From positions 1 to 45,220 of the forward strand of contig NZ_SELT01000025.1 of the NCBI RefSeq assembly GCF_004361065.1: DNA of 45,220 nt, given 5' to 3'. Below are positions 19,713-28,239 of this stretch, in pieces. This DNA is from Cognatilysobacter terrigena. GTDB lineage: Bacteria > Pseudomonadota > Gammaproteobacteria > Xanthomonadales > Xanthomonadaceae. Both the position numbers and the translations under genes were made by a program. Positions within the stretch are counted from its first letter, which is position 1, and each line of letters begins with the position of its first letter. A model generated the notes under the pieces. The model made no database searches. It was not told where the DNA came from and was given only the letters and a program-made list of their open reading frames with translations.

Positions 19713-19779
19713 GCAGGTACCTGTTTGGCGGTGCAGGAGGAAGGACATGCACGATGCCAGCGGCCACGTGAGGCCGGCG

Positions 19780-21714
19780 TCAGACGTTGTCGACGATCCA
19801 GTTCACGACGCGCTCGTGATAGTCGACGCGGTGTGACGGCGTGCCGCTGCCGGACAATGAATGCGAGCCGCCGGGATAGACCACCATCATGCACTCGCGA
19901 TGCCCTGCGCGAATCAGGTTGGCGAACAGCTCCTCGCACTGGCCGACCGGACAACGCTGGTCATCCTGTCCGTTGAGCAGCAGCGTCGCCGTATCGACCT
20001 TGGCCGCGTGTTCCACGGGCGACAGTCGCGCGTAGCGCTTGGAACACTCGTGCAGGTCGGCCCCCATCGCATAAGGGGTGACGTAGTAGCCGGTGTCCGA
20101 CGTGCCGCCATGCGATTGCAGGTTGGCGACCGGCGCGCTGACCACGGCGGCCTCGAACATCTCGCTCATCGCCGCGGACCACGCCGACAGGTAGCCGCCG
20201 TACGACTTGCCGTAGCAGCCGATGGACTTGCCGATGACGCCCTGGCGGCGCAGCTGCTCGAGCACGGCCTCGACCTGCGGCAGGTCGTACTCGCCCCAGT
20301 GGCCGATCAGGCGTCGTGCGAACTCACCGCCGTAGCTGCCCGAGCCCACCGGGTTCGGCGCGATCACCGCATAGCCCTTCGCGATCAGCGGATACCAGTA
20401 CACGTGGCTGGCGAAATCGAGCAGCGCGATGCTCTGGGGGCCGCCGTGGAAATCGACGAGTGCGGGAAACGGCCCGTCGCCCTTCGGCGGCAACAGCACG
20501 AAGGCCTCGATCGTCTCGGTGCCGCCCTTGGCATCGGGCACTTCGAAGCGACGCTTGCTCACGCGCGGACGCAGCCGTTCGCCGAACCACTTGCGATTGA
20601 ATGCGGTGAGGCGACGTTCGTTGGCGCCGTCCCAGTCGATGCGATGGACCTCGTCGAGGCGACGCACCGACGCCGCGACGAACACCAGCCCATCCCCGCT
20701 CGCCGCCAATGCGGTGACATGGCGAAGCCGGTGCGCGAGTGTCGTGACCTCGCCGCTGTCCACGTGCAGCACCGCGATCTCGAACAGCCCGCGCCGCGAT
20801 GCGATCGTCGCGATGCGGTCGCCGTCGCGATGCCAGATCACCGTCGCGCCTTCGAGTTCGAGATCGTCGCCCTTGGGGCTGGTGCAGCGGCCGGACTCGA
20901 TGTCGTAAACGTAGAGCTGGACGAGCGAATCGCCTTCGATACGGCCGGCGCCGAATGCGAGCCGGCGGCCGTCCGGCGAAAAACGGATGCCGCTGACCGA
21001 ATACAGGTCGGTGGTGACGCGATGCGCGTTCGTTCCATCCGCATCCGCGAGCCAAAGATCCGCCTGGTGACGCTGCGCACCGTCGCGCTTGCGCGAGAAC
21101 GCGAGGCGCGAACCGTCGGGCGACCAGATCGCATCGCTGACATCGAAGTCGCCTTCGACCAGCGGCGTGATGTCGCCACTCCTGGCATCGATCGACACCA
21201 GTCGAGTGCGCTCGCCGGTCTTGGTACCCGACCCATCCAGCTTGTAGGGCAGGTAACGCACGACGATGGGGCGATTCTTCGCCTTCGGATCGTCGCGTTC
21301 GTCTTCCTTCCACTTCACCGACTGCAGCGCGAGAAGCTTCGTGCCGTCGGCGGACCACGCGATCAGGCTCGAGATCGGGTCCTTCGTATTCGTGATCGCT
21401 TCGGCTTCGCCGCCGTCGAGGCGGATCATCTGCGCCTGCGGCCCCGCCTTCGGGTCGCGTTGGCTGATGAACGCGACGCGCTGTCCATCCGGCGCCACCT
21501 GGATCGAACGTGCGTTGAAATCGGGCGAGGTCAGCCGGCGCGCACCGCGTGGCGCGTCAGGCGCCGTGTCGAACTGCCATGCGGTGGAGCGGTAGCTGTC
21601 GGAATCGCGATTCGCACGCGACATCACGACGACCACATGCGTGTGATGCGGCGATGCGCTGAGATCCTGGAGATGGCGATGTCGGTAGATGTCGTCCGTG
21701 GTGACAGCTTGCAT
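19780..21714 (-). CDS. S9-family prolyl oligopeptidase-like peptidase
   Basis: The 644-aa protein has an N-terminal seven-bladed TolB/WD40-like propeller (about residues 10-390) with repeated SPDGRRLAF- and SADGTKLLA-like strands. A C-terminal alpha/beta hydrolase domain follows. The catalytic triad is Ser504 in GKSYGGYL, Asp585 in NGQDDQRCP and His618 in GGSHSL. The DFHGGPQ motif near residue 420 is the usual oxyanion loop. Known of the family: cleavage of short peptides. There is no signal peptide, so it probably acts in the cytoplasm. A strong terminator belonging to the upstream small gene lies at 21750-21784, so this gene needs its own promoter in the short gap or depends on readthrough. 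Confidence 0.92.
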   Translation of the reverse strand: MQAVTTDDIYRHRHLQDLSASPHHTHVVVVMSRANRDSDSYRSTAWQFDTAPDAPRGARRLTSPDFNARSIQVAPDGQRVAFISQRDPKAGPQAQMIRLDGGEAEAITNTKDPISSLIAWSADGTKLLALQSVKWKEDERDDPKAKNRPIVVRYLPYKLDGSGTKTGERTRLVSIDARSGDITPLVEGDFDVSDAIWSPDGSRLAFSRKRDGAQRHQADLWLADADGTNAHRVTTDLYSVSGIRFSPDGRRLAFGAGRIEGDSLVQLYVYDIESGRCTSPKGDDLELEGATVIWHRDGDRIATIASRRGLFEIAVLHVDSGEVTTLAHRLRHVTALAASGDGLVFVAASVRRLDEVHRIDWDGANERRLTAFNRKWFGERLRPRVSKRRFEVPDAKGGTETIEAFVLLPPKGDGPFPALVDFHGGPQSIALLDFASHVYWYPLIAKGYAVIAPNPVGSGSYGGEFARRLIGHWGEYDLPQVEAVLEQLRRQGVIGKSIGCYGKSYGGYLSAWSAAMSEMFEAAVVSAPVANLQSHGGTSDTGYYVTPYAMGADLHECSKRYARLSPVEHAAKVDTATLLLNGQDDQRCPVGQCEELFANLIRAGHRECMMVVYPGGSHSLSGSGTPSHRVDYHERVVNWIVDNV

Positions 21715-21749
21715 GGGCGAGACGCGGTTCCCGTGGCGAATTCAAACAA

Positions 21750-21784
21750 ATAAAAAGGCGCCCCGGCAGCGGCCAGGGGCGCCT
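21750..21784 (-). terminator. Intrinsic terminator of the Q/N-rich small gene
   Basis: On the minus strand a 9-bp stem AGGCGCCCC / GGGGCGCCT with an 11-nt loop is followed directly by TTTTTATTT. It lies 41 bp after the stop codon of the gene at 21825-22004 and 36 bp before the S9 peptidase start. Confidence 0.9.
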
Positions 21785-21824
21785 CTCGACGTGACGGCCG
21801 CATGCGCGGCCGTCTTCGTCATCC

Positions 21825-22004
21825 TCAGCGACGCTGATCGCGGTTCTGCTGCGAACCACCTTCGCGGCGCTGGTCGTTCTGCTGCGAGCTGCCTTCGCGA
21901 CGCTCGTTGTTGTTCTGCTGGCCCTGGCCTTCGCGGCGCTGCTCGTTCTGGTTGTTCTGGCCTTCGCGACGCTCGGTGTTGTTGTTCTGATTGTTCTGGC
22001 TCAT
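21825..22004 (-). CDS. 59-aa Q/N-rich repeat protein
   Basis: The gene has a good ribosome binding site (AGGAGA, 8 bp upstream of ATG 22004) and its own strong terminator, so it is very likely expressed. The product is made of about five repeats of 10-12 residues. Each has a run of Q/N residues followed by ERREG or QRREG, for example NNTERREG, NEQRREG, NNNERREG and NDQRREG, and it ends QNRDQRR. There is no hydrophobic residue beyond the initiator Met. It must be disordered and is highly soluble. I do not recognise a family. The closest general class is the small hydrophilic stress-type proteins, but the motif is different and no function is proposed. Confidence 0.8.
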   Translation of the reverse strand: MSQNNQNNNTERREGQNNQNEQRREGQGQQNNNERREGSSQQNDQRREGGSQQNRDQRR

Positions 22005-22794
22005 CTCGTCTTCTCCTGTGGGGGAAAGCGGGCCGGCTGATGCCGGCCCTTCATCTCTCGTGGCGCCGCCCTCGGCGCTGTCTGATCTGTTCCCGTCGTT
22101 TGCGTGGGTGCAGTACACCCGACTGGCGGTTACAGCCATGTCGATTCGAAGTCGGTGTTGCGTCATGTGTCTAAACGGCACTGAAGAGTTAACCGACGTC
22201 GACGTCGCGTTAGTGACGAACCTGCGTACCGATATGCAACTCGCTCGACAACCATGTAGGTACGTGCGCTTCATGGCGCTGTTGGTTGGTAGGCGCATTG
22301 CCGAAACCGGTGAGGAGTTCGTACTGCAGAAAGCGATCGGCGAGATCCATCAGGCATCCCACGACGCGTTGTCGATGAGCTCGGCCGCCAGCAATGTCCG
22401 CAGTGCGTGCGCGAGCGGGTCTTACGTGCGCGAGAAGCGTTCGGCTTCCAGCTCCAGACCATTGATAAGAACAATGCAGGTGCGAGCAGACACGCCGTCG
22501 TTGAGCTGCTCATTGCCGCTTGCGCGAACTCGCCCGATGAAACGATGCGATGGTTTTGAGCAATGACGTCGTTGATGCCGACGATGGAAATGTCGAGTCA
22601 CCACGAACATGCCAATCACGAATGCACGTCAAAACACATGCGACGCCATTCGTCGGCGTGCAATTCGCGCGGTCATGCGCAGCGGCGGTTCCTTCACGGT
22701 GCGTCCCACTGAACGGGGGTAGCGTCGCGATCCGGTCCGGACGACGGACCTTTTCTCGAACGTCGCAGACACATCCATCGATGGAGACGACCGC
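22005..22794. other. Gene-poor 790-bp gap with possible decayed minus-strand reading frames
   Basis: The base composition is less GC-rich than the surroundings and no normal gene is present. On the minus strand, reading from about 22619 to 22210, one frame ends ...LELEAERFSRT at 22422. The same frame continues after the stop as DPLAHALRTLLAAELIDNAS before another stop. The neighbouring frame then has ATG 22350 to stop 22210, encoding 46 aa that begin MDLADRFLQYELLTGFGNAP. Stop and start overlap (TGATG). This pattern suggests either a broken gene or a very small coupled gene. A self-complementary 14-mer CGACGTCGACGTCG lies at 22194-22207. The promoter of the DUF4142 gene must lie near the right end. 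Confidence 0.35.
22030..22049 (-). promoter_or_regulatory. Leader hairpin of the Q/N-rich gene
   Basis: A perfect 8-bp stem GGGCCGGC / GCCGGCCC with a 4-nt loop ends 26 bp upstream of the start codon at 22004, just before the ribosome binding site. If transcription starts further up it would be in the 5' leader; if not, it is a promoter-region palindrome. Confidence 0.45.
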
Positions 22795-23487
22795 ATGAAC
22801 GCCAAGACCCCGCTCGCACTCGCCGCCGCTGCGCTGGTGCTGTTTGCGACGACTGCCTGCAACCGCAATGCCGACACCGCCGGTGGCACGAACAACACAC
22901 CGGCCCCGGCCGCATCGGACACGGCGACCAACGACGCCACCAACGGCGGCACCACCGCCAACGGCGCACCGACCGCCACGCCGCCGGCCGACACCAGCGC
23001 GACCCCGCCGGCCACGCCGCCCAGCCAGAGTGAAGCGCTCGCGCTGCTCAACGTCGTCAACGACCACGAGGTCAAGACGGCCGAGCAGGCCAAGAGCAAG
23101 CACGTCACCGGCGACGTGCTCGCGTACGCCAACATGATGCAGACCGAGCACAGCAAGAACATGGCCGACACCAAGGCCCTGCTCGACAAGAACGGCGGCG
23201 CGCCGGCCGACAGCGCCGCGATCACCGACATGAAGACCAAGGGCGACGCGGAAACGCAGCAGCTCGCCGCGCTCGACGGCGACGCGTACGCGAAGGCCTA
23301 CATCGATGCGATGGTCAACGGCCACCAGGACGCGCTCACCAAGCTCGACACCATGCTGATCCCGGCCGCCACCGACGACGCGGTCAAGAAGCACCTGCAG
23401 ATGACGCGCGACCACGTGCAGCAGCATCTCGACAAGGCCAAGGCCATTCAGGCGAAGCTCGGCGGCAGCACCGCGCCGGCCGCGTAA
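22795..23487 (+). CDS. DUF4142-domain lipoprotein or periplasmic protein
   Basis: The 230-aa product has a signal sequence ending FATTACNR with a possible lipid-modified Cys20; the lipobox is imperfect because Thr is at -3. A low-complexity Thr/Ala/Pro/Asn linker spans about 25-80. A helical DUF4142 domain follows (about 85-215), with the typical NVVNDHEVKTAEQA start, the ANMMQTEHSKNM segment and a final TRDHVQQHLDKAKAIQ helix. DUF4142 is a ferritin-like four-helix fold of unknown function and is frequent in envelope proteins of soil bacteria. It has a GGAGA ribosome binding site upstream of ATG 22795 and is followed by a hairpin terminator. Confidence 0.88.
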   Translation: MNAKTPLALAAAALVLFATTACNRNADTAGGTNNTPAPAASDTATNDATNGGTTANGAPTATPPADTSATPPATPPSQSEALALLNVVNDHEVKTAEQAKSKHVTGDVLAYANMMQTEHSKNMADTKALLDKNGGAPADSAAITDMKTKGDAETQQLAALDGDAYAKAYIDAMVNGHQDALTKLDTMLIPAATDDAVKKHLQMTRDHVQQHLDKAKAIQAKLGGSTAPAA

Positions 23488-23507
23488 TCGCACGGTACGC
23501 ATCGACG

Positions 23508-23538
23508 AACGACCCGCACTCCGGTGCGGGTCGTTTCG
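23508..23538 (+). terminator. Intrinsic terminator after the DUF4142 gene
   Basis: A 12-bp stem AACGACCCGCAC / GTGCGGGTCGTT (23508-23519 and 23524-23535) with a TCCG loop ends in a short T-containing tail. It is 20 bp after the stop codon at 23487. Confidence 0.75.
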
Positions 23539-23634
23539 TATGGAGCAATGCCATGGATGAATGCGCCTGCGTCACGTCGGCTTACATCGGCGACAGCACG
23601 CTGTTACTCATCCACCCGCGCTGACGACAACGTC

Positions 23635-23811
23635 ATGAGCCATCGCACGCCGCCCGAATCATCGCCGCCGCCGAAGAAGGCCGAGAGCGCCGAACACGCG
23701 CGCACGCGCAAGGAACAACGGGACCGTCAGCGCAACGCGGCGGATCGCGATGTCGAGTCGGGCCGTAACAGCGGTCGCGAGTCCGACGACACGCGTCAGT
23801 CGACCATCTGA
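23635..23811 (+). CDS. 58-aa hydrophilic hypothetical protein
   Basis: This small frame from ATG 23635 encodes MSHRTPPESSPPPKK followed by a strongly charged Arg/Glu/Asp-rich tail ending DDTRQSTI. It has almost no hydrophobic residues and is probably disordered. No clear ribosome binding site was seen, so coding status is uncertain. Its codon use is like that of its neighbours. It converges with another tiny hydrophilic protein, 7 bp away at 23819. Confidence 0.5.
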   Translation: MSHRTPPESSPPPKKAESAEHARTRKEQRDRQRNAADRDVESGRNSGRESDDTRQSTI

Positions 23812-23818
23812 TCCCGCG

Positions 23819-24040
23819 TCAGCTGTTGCCGCCGTCCTCGCGCGGCGTGCCGAGCGGCGCCGTCTCGGTACGTGGTTCGGCGTCGGGGTCGCGACGCACG
23901 TCGCGCATGTGGCCGTCGTTGGGCGGCGTCAGATTCGCGCCCTGGCCGGGCTGGTCGGTGCGGTCGTCGGGCTTGCGCAGCTCGCCCTGCTCGAAGCGCA
24001 CTTCCTCGTTCTTCGGATCGTCGCCGTGCAGCTTGGTCAT
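23819..24040 (-). CDS. 73-aa acidic hydrophilic hypothetical protein
   Basis: ATG 24040 is preceded by GGAG. The product begins MTKLHGDDPKNEEVRFEQGE and is rich in Asp, Glu, Pro, Gly and Arg, with segments TDQPGQGANLTPPNDGH and RTETAPLGTPREDGGNS. It is probably disordered. It lies 62 bp downstream of tamB on the same strand, so it may be cotranscribed with the tam genes. Short proteins of this style are common in Lysobacteraceae, but I know of no function. Confidence 0.6.
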   Translation of the reverse strand: MTKLHGDDPKNEEVRFEQGELRKPDDRTDQPGQGANLTPPNDGHMRDVRRDPDAEPRTETAPLGTPREDGGNS

Positions 24041-24102
24041 CGTCGTGCTCCGCGAGGGGATGCACCGACGCTAGCGCCCTCTCCGCTGCCGCTGCGTGAG
24101 CG

Positions 24103-27100
24103 TCACTTTTCCTTTCGGTAGTTCAGCGACGCACGGCTCTCGACCGAGCTCGATTCGACGGTGAAGTCGACGCCGCGACGGATCAGGTACTTGAGCGTGA
24201 GCACCTGGCCCGCGCCGAACAGCGACACGCCGTAGCCGACGTACAGGCGCGGCGACAGGTACTTGCCGATGCCGAGCACGCTGCCACCGAGCGTGCGGCT
24301 TTCGCTGACGCCGGCGTCGTCGAGCCCGAGCCGCGCGCCGAGCTGCGAGGCGAGCAGGCTGCCGCCCGCCGTCAAGGCCGCGCTCGCCGCGGTGATCTGT
24401 TCGCCCTGCGCGCCGCCCACCGACGGCAGCGGCCGGCCGAGCGCGAGATACGACAACGCTTCGGACTGCGTGCCGCCGTCGCTCGACCACACGTTCGCGC
24501 GCGGCCGCGATGCACGGCCGGTGACGTCGATGCCGGCGGTCACGCCGCCAATGTCGCGTTCGGCACGCACGTCCAGGATCGGGTCGCCGATGTCGCCGCC
24601 CTGCCACGTCAACCGTCCGCGCGTGACGTCGAGCTTCTGTCCGTACGCGACGTAGCGGCCGGACACATCCCTCTCGCCGCGCGCGGTCGTCGCGCCGGCC
24701 GGTGTGCCGTGCACCTGCACGCGGCCGCTGAGCTTTCCGTCGAGGCCGAAACCCTGCAGGCGCACGTCGTTGCCCGCCACCAGCGCGAGATCGAGTGCGA
24801 CCGGCGTCTTGACGTCGGCATGCGCGTCGACCGGGTCGAGCACCACGACGTCGGACGACGTCTTCACCGGTCCGTCCAGGCGCTCGAGCATCAGCAGCGC
24901 GGTCGGCACGACGACGGTGCCGGTGACCGTGATCGGTTGGCCCGCACCCGTGCGCACCTGCACGTCGGGATTGGCGATCGCGCGCAGCTCGCGCGTGTTC
25001 GCGACCTCGACGTTCGTGCCGCGCAACGTGAGCTGCAACGGCGCGCCCGTGTCGCGCCAGCCGAGGCGGCCGTCGATATTGAGCACGCCGTCGCCGGACC
25101 GCACGCTGCCGTTGATGCGCGCCGTGCCATCGGGCAGCGCGTCGAGCGTCGCGACGCCCTGCGTGAGGTTGATGCCGAGCGCCGGCATCTCGGTGGTGAA
25201 GCCGGTGAGCTGCGCGCGGCCGCCGAGCGACGGCGCCAGTCGCGTGCCCCCGAGGGTGATGCGGCCCGTGAGATGACCGCGCGGGTCGACGATGTCCGGC
25301 GAGAACAGCTCCATCCACGTCAGCTCGTCGGTGTCGACGCTGACATCGCCCGACAGCGGCGCATGCGCGGCCCAGCCCATCGCGACGCGGCCCTGCACGC
25401 GGCCGCGATCGAACAGGCCCGAATTGACGTCGACCTGCAGGCGCTGCGGATCGAATGCGACGCGTGCATCGAGCGCGCGCCAGCGCAGCACTTCGTAGCT
25501 GTGCGTCGCATCGAGGCGGAAGCCGCCGTCGGCCGAGGTGACGTGCGCGGTGCCACGCCACGCGCCGCCGGCCGGCCGCAGCTGCGCCTGCGCATCGACG
25601 TTGCCGCGCACGAGCCAGGGCGTGCCGTCGGCGCGCGCGGGCAGGTAGCCGGTGACGAGCGTGAGCGGCAGGCCGCGCGCGGTGATGTCGGCGCCTCGCC
25701 GCGGCCAGTCCGCATTGCCGCAGAGTTCTCCGCCAGCGGACGAACGCAGGCAGGCGGCATCGACCGCGATGCGACCGTCGCCGAACCGCACGTTCGCCGC
25801 ACGCGTGAGCTGCCACGACGCACCGCGCTGCGGGTTGAGCTGCAACGTCGCCACGTTCGCGAGCCACTGTGCGCCGGTGCGACGCAGCGCGCCGTTCACC
25901 GCCACGCCGCCGAAGTCCCCATGCGCATTCGCGCGCAGCTGCAGCGCTTCGACCGCACCGCGTGCGTCGGCGTCCAGCGAATCCATCGGCATGCCGAGTT
26001 GCAGGCCGTTGCCGTGCACGACGAGTGCGCCGGGTGCGGCGCCCGCATGCCACGGCAGCCGACCCTTCGCCGTCAGCGTCGCCGCGCGATAGTCGGCGAA
26101 CGCGACGTCGCGGCCGTCGAGATCCGCGGCGATGTCCGGCGCGGTGCGCGGACCGGTGACGCGCAACGTGCCGCGCACCACGCCGCGGGCATTCGGCAGC
26201 AGATCGGCGAGTTGCACGGGTGAGAGGCGCGCGTCGATGTCGAGCCGGTCGCCGATGCGGCCCTTCGCGTCCAGTCGGCTCCCGCCAGCGACGAGTTGCA
26301 CGGTGCCGTCGATGTCGCCACCGCGAATGTGCGCATTGCCGTGGCCCGCGAGCGCACGGCCGCGCAGCGTGCCACCGAGGCGCGGCACGTCGAACGTCGC
26401 GTCCAGCACGCCGGCGTGACCGGGCGTGCCGGCTTCGCGATGGCCCTGCGTGCGCACGGTCGCATCCACCGCACCGGGCCAGCCGTCGATCAGGAACGAC
26501 GGATCGAAACGCTGTAACTGTGCGGTCGCGTTCCAGCGCGCGAGCGGCGAGAAGCCGGCCTCGCCCTGCGCGAGCAGGCGCCCGCCCGCGACATTCAGTG
26601 CGAGCACGCCGCGATACAGGCCGTCGTCGAGGTTGATGTGCGCGCTGCCGCCGACGCGACGCCCGCGCAGCGTGCCGCCGAGTTGCGGTGCATCGACGAC
26701 CGCATGCAGCACGCCGGCGTCGTCGCGACGACCGGTGGTGGCGAATGCACCGCGCAGCGCGCCGCTCCAGCTCGGCGCGAAGTAACCCGGATCGAAACCA
26801 GCGAGGTTCGCGCGCAGGTTCCAGTCGAGCTGCGGGCGCGCGGTGATGCGGCCGTTCGCGTCGAGCGTGCCCGTGGGCATGCGTGCCTGCAGGCGCTGCA
26901 CGGTGAGCACACCCTGACGCCCGACGCCGTTGAGCGCGAGCTCGGCGCGTCGACCGCCGCGAACCAGTGCGCTCGTTCCCTTCACCGTCCACGCCGATTG
27001 CGTGCCGGCGATGGCGACGTCCGCGTCCGCGATGACCTGCGACGCGGCCTCGCCCCAGCGAAGCCCGCGTGCCGCGACGGTGTAATCGACGCGTGCGTTG

Positions 27101-28239
27101 TGGCGCTCGCCGAAGTCGCCGCGGCCGCGCACGACGATGCGGCCGCCGAGCATCTCGACATCGAGCGGCGCGAACGCGAGCACCTGCTGTTCGAGATGCA
27201 GCGTCGACGGATGCACCAGCACGCGTGTGTCGCCGTGCACGAACGACGCGCGCACCGTGCCGTCGCCGCCGGTGCCGCGCGCATCGAGGTCGAGCTGCGC
27301 CATCTGCGGCGGATCGGTGGGCGTGCCCGTGATCGCGCCGAGGTCGACGTCGTGCGCATTCGCCTGCACGACCCAGTGCGGCCGGTGTGCACCACGCAGC
27401 GTCATCGTCGCGCGCACGGGGCCGGGCGCTGCGCCGGCGAGCGCGACGTTCATCGCATCGAGATCGCCGCGCGCCACGAAGCCCAGGCGCAGCGGTGCGC
27501 TCGACCCCTTCACCGGCACCAGCGCCGTCGCGACGAAGTCGGTGCGATAGCGATCGACCGGCGCATACGTGCCATTGAGTGCGAACCGGCCGCGGTCGCT
27601 GTCGATCGCGACCTTCGACACGACGAGTCGCCCCGTCGACGCATCGAGCCCGCCGCGCACGCGGCGGATGTCGATCAGCGGCGCGGCCTGGCGCGTGACG
27701 CGCAGGCCGTCGATGCGGATGTCGTCGGCCTGCAACGAAAGCGGCACGACGATCTGCGGCAGTGACTGCGGCCAGCGCGGCAGTTCGAACGGCTTGTCGT
27801 TCGGCGGAAGATCGAGCGTCGCGCTTTCGACCTGCATCGCGTCGAGGCGCAGGCGTCGCCCGAGCAACGGGCGCAACGCGGGATCGATGGTGACGCGTTG
27901 TGCGGCGAACGCGAGCTTCTTCCAGCGGAAGCGCACGTCGTGGAGCGTCATTGGGCCGGACGCCGGGCCCTCCGCGTCCTTCCACTCGAGCGATGCATCC
28001 GCCGGCAGGCGTGCCTTGATCTGCGCGAGCAGGAGATCGCGGCCCGCGATCGTCGTCAGCAGCCAGTACGCGAACGCGATGATCGCGACGAGCAGTGCGC
28101 CGCTGCCGATCGCGCTGCGGATGCCGAGCGTGCGCAGGCGTGCACGACGCTTCGCGCGCAGCTCGCGGATGCGCGCTTCGCGCTCTTCCGGCGTCGGTTC
28201 GCGCGGATCCGGTGGCGGGGCGTCGGGCAGCGGGCTCAC
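24103..28239 (-). CDS. tamB: Translocation and assembly module protein TamB
   Basis: The 1378-aa protein has an N-terminal cytoplasmic Arg/Glu-rich stretch and one membrane anchor (about residues 43-66, GSGALLVAIIAFAYWLL). A very long beta-rich periplasmic domain of AsmA/TamB type with many LDARGTGGDG-like strands follows, then the C-terminal DUF490/TamB domain. That domain has ALSYLALGRPLP and GKYLSPRLYVGYGVSLFGAG, typical of TamB C termini. Known of the family: with TamA it spans the periplasm, aids insertion of some outer-membrane proteins and contributes to phospholipid transport. Its start overlaps the tamA stop (4 bases). Confidence 0.95.
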   Translation of the reverse strand: MSPLPDAPPPDPREPTPEEREARIRELRAKRRARLRTLGIRSAIGSGALLVAIIAFAYWLLTTIAGRDLLLAQIKARLPADASLEWKDAEGPASGPMTLHDVRFRWKKLAFAAQRVTIDPALRPLLGRRLRLDAMQVESATLDLPPNDKPFELPRWPQSLPQIVVPLSLQADDIRIDGLRVTRQAAPLIDIRRVRGGLDASTGRLVVSKVAIDSDRGRFALNGTYAPVDRYRTDFVATALVPVKGSSAPLRLGFVARGDLDAMNVALAGAAPGPVRATMTLRGAHRPHWVVQANAHDVDLGAITGTPTDPPQMAQLDLDARGTGGDGTVRASFVHGDTRVLVHPSTLHLEQQVLAFAPLDVEMLGGRIVVRGRGDFGERHNARVDYTVAARGLRWGEAASQVIADADVAIAGTQSAWTVKGTSALVRGGRRAELALNGVGRQGVLTVQRLQARMPTGTLDANGRITARPQLDWNLRANLAGFDPGYFAPSWSGALRGAFATTGRRDDAGVLHAVVDAPQLGGTLRGRRVGGSAHINLDDGLYRGVLALNVAGGRLLAQGEAGFSPLARWNATAQLQRFDPSFLIDGWPGAVDATVRTQGHREAGTPGHAGVLDATFDVPRLGGTLRGRALAGHGNAHIRGGDIDGTVQLVAGGSRLDAKGRIGDRLDIDARLSPVQLADLLPNARGVVRGTLRVTGPRTAPDIAADLDGRDVAFADYRAATLTAKGRLPWHAGAAPGALVVHGNGLQLGMPMDSLDADARGAVEALQLRANAHGDFGGVAVNGALRRTGAQWLANVATLQLNPQRGASWQLTRAANVRFGDGRIAVDAACLRSSAGGELCGNADWPRRGADITARGLPLTLVTGYLPARADGTPWLVRGNVDAQAQLRPAGGAWRGTAHVTSADGGFRLDATHSYEVLRWRALDARVAFDPQRLQVDVNSGLFDRGRVQGRVAMGWAAHAPLSGDVSVDTDELTWMELFSPDIVDPRGHLTGRITLGGTRLAPSLGGRAQLTGFTTEMPALGINLTQGVATLDALPDGTARINGSVRSGDGVLNIDGRLGWRDTGAPLQLTLRGTNVEVANTRELRAIANPDVQVRTGAGQPITVTGTVVVPTALLMLERLDGPVKTSSDVVVLDPVDAHADVKTPVALDLALVAGNDVRLQGFGLDGKLSGRVQVHGTPAGATTARGERDVSGRYVAYGQKLDVTRGRLTWQGGDIGDPILDVRAERDIGGVTAGIDVTGRASRPRANVWSSDGGTQSEALSYLALGRPLPSVGGAQGEQITAASAALTAGGSLLASQLGARLGLDDAGVSESRTLGGSVLGIGKYLSPRLYVGYGVSLFGAGQVLTLKYLIRRGVDFTVESSSVESRASLNYRKEK

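Noticed and set aside
24709-27765. Long open frames on the plus strand opposite tamB
   Set aside because: They are Arg/His-rich shadows of the GC-rich minus-strand gene, which has clear TamB features; they have no domain or start signals.
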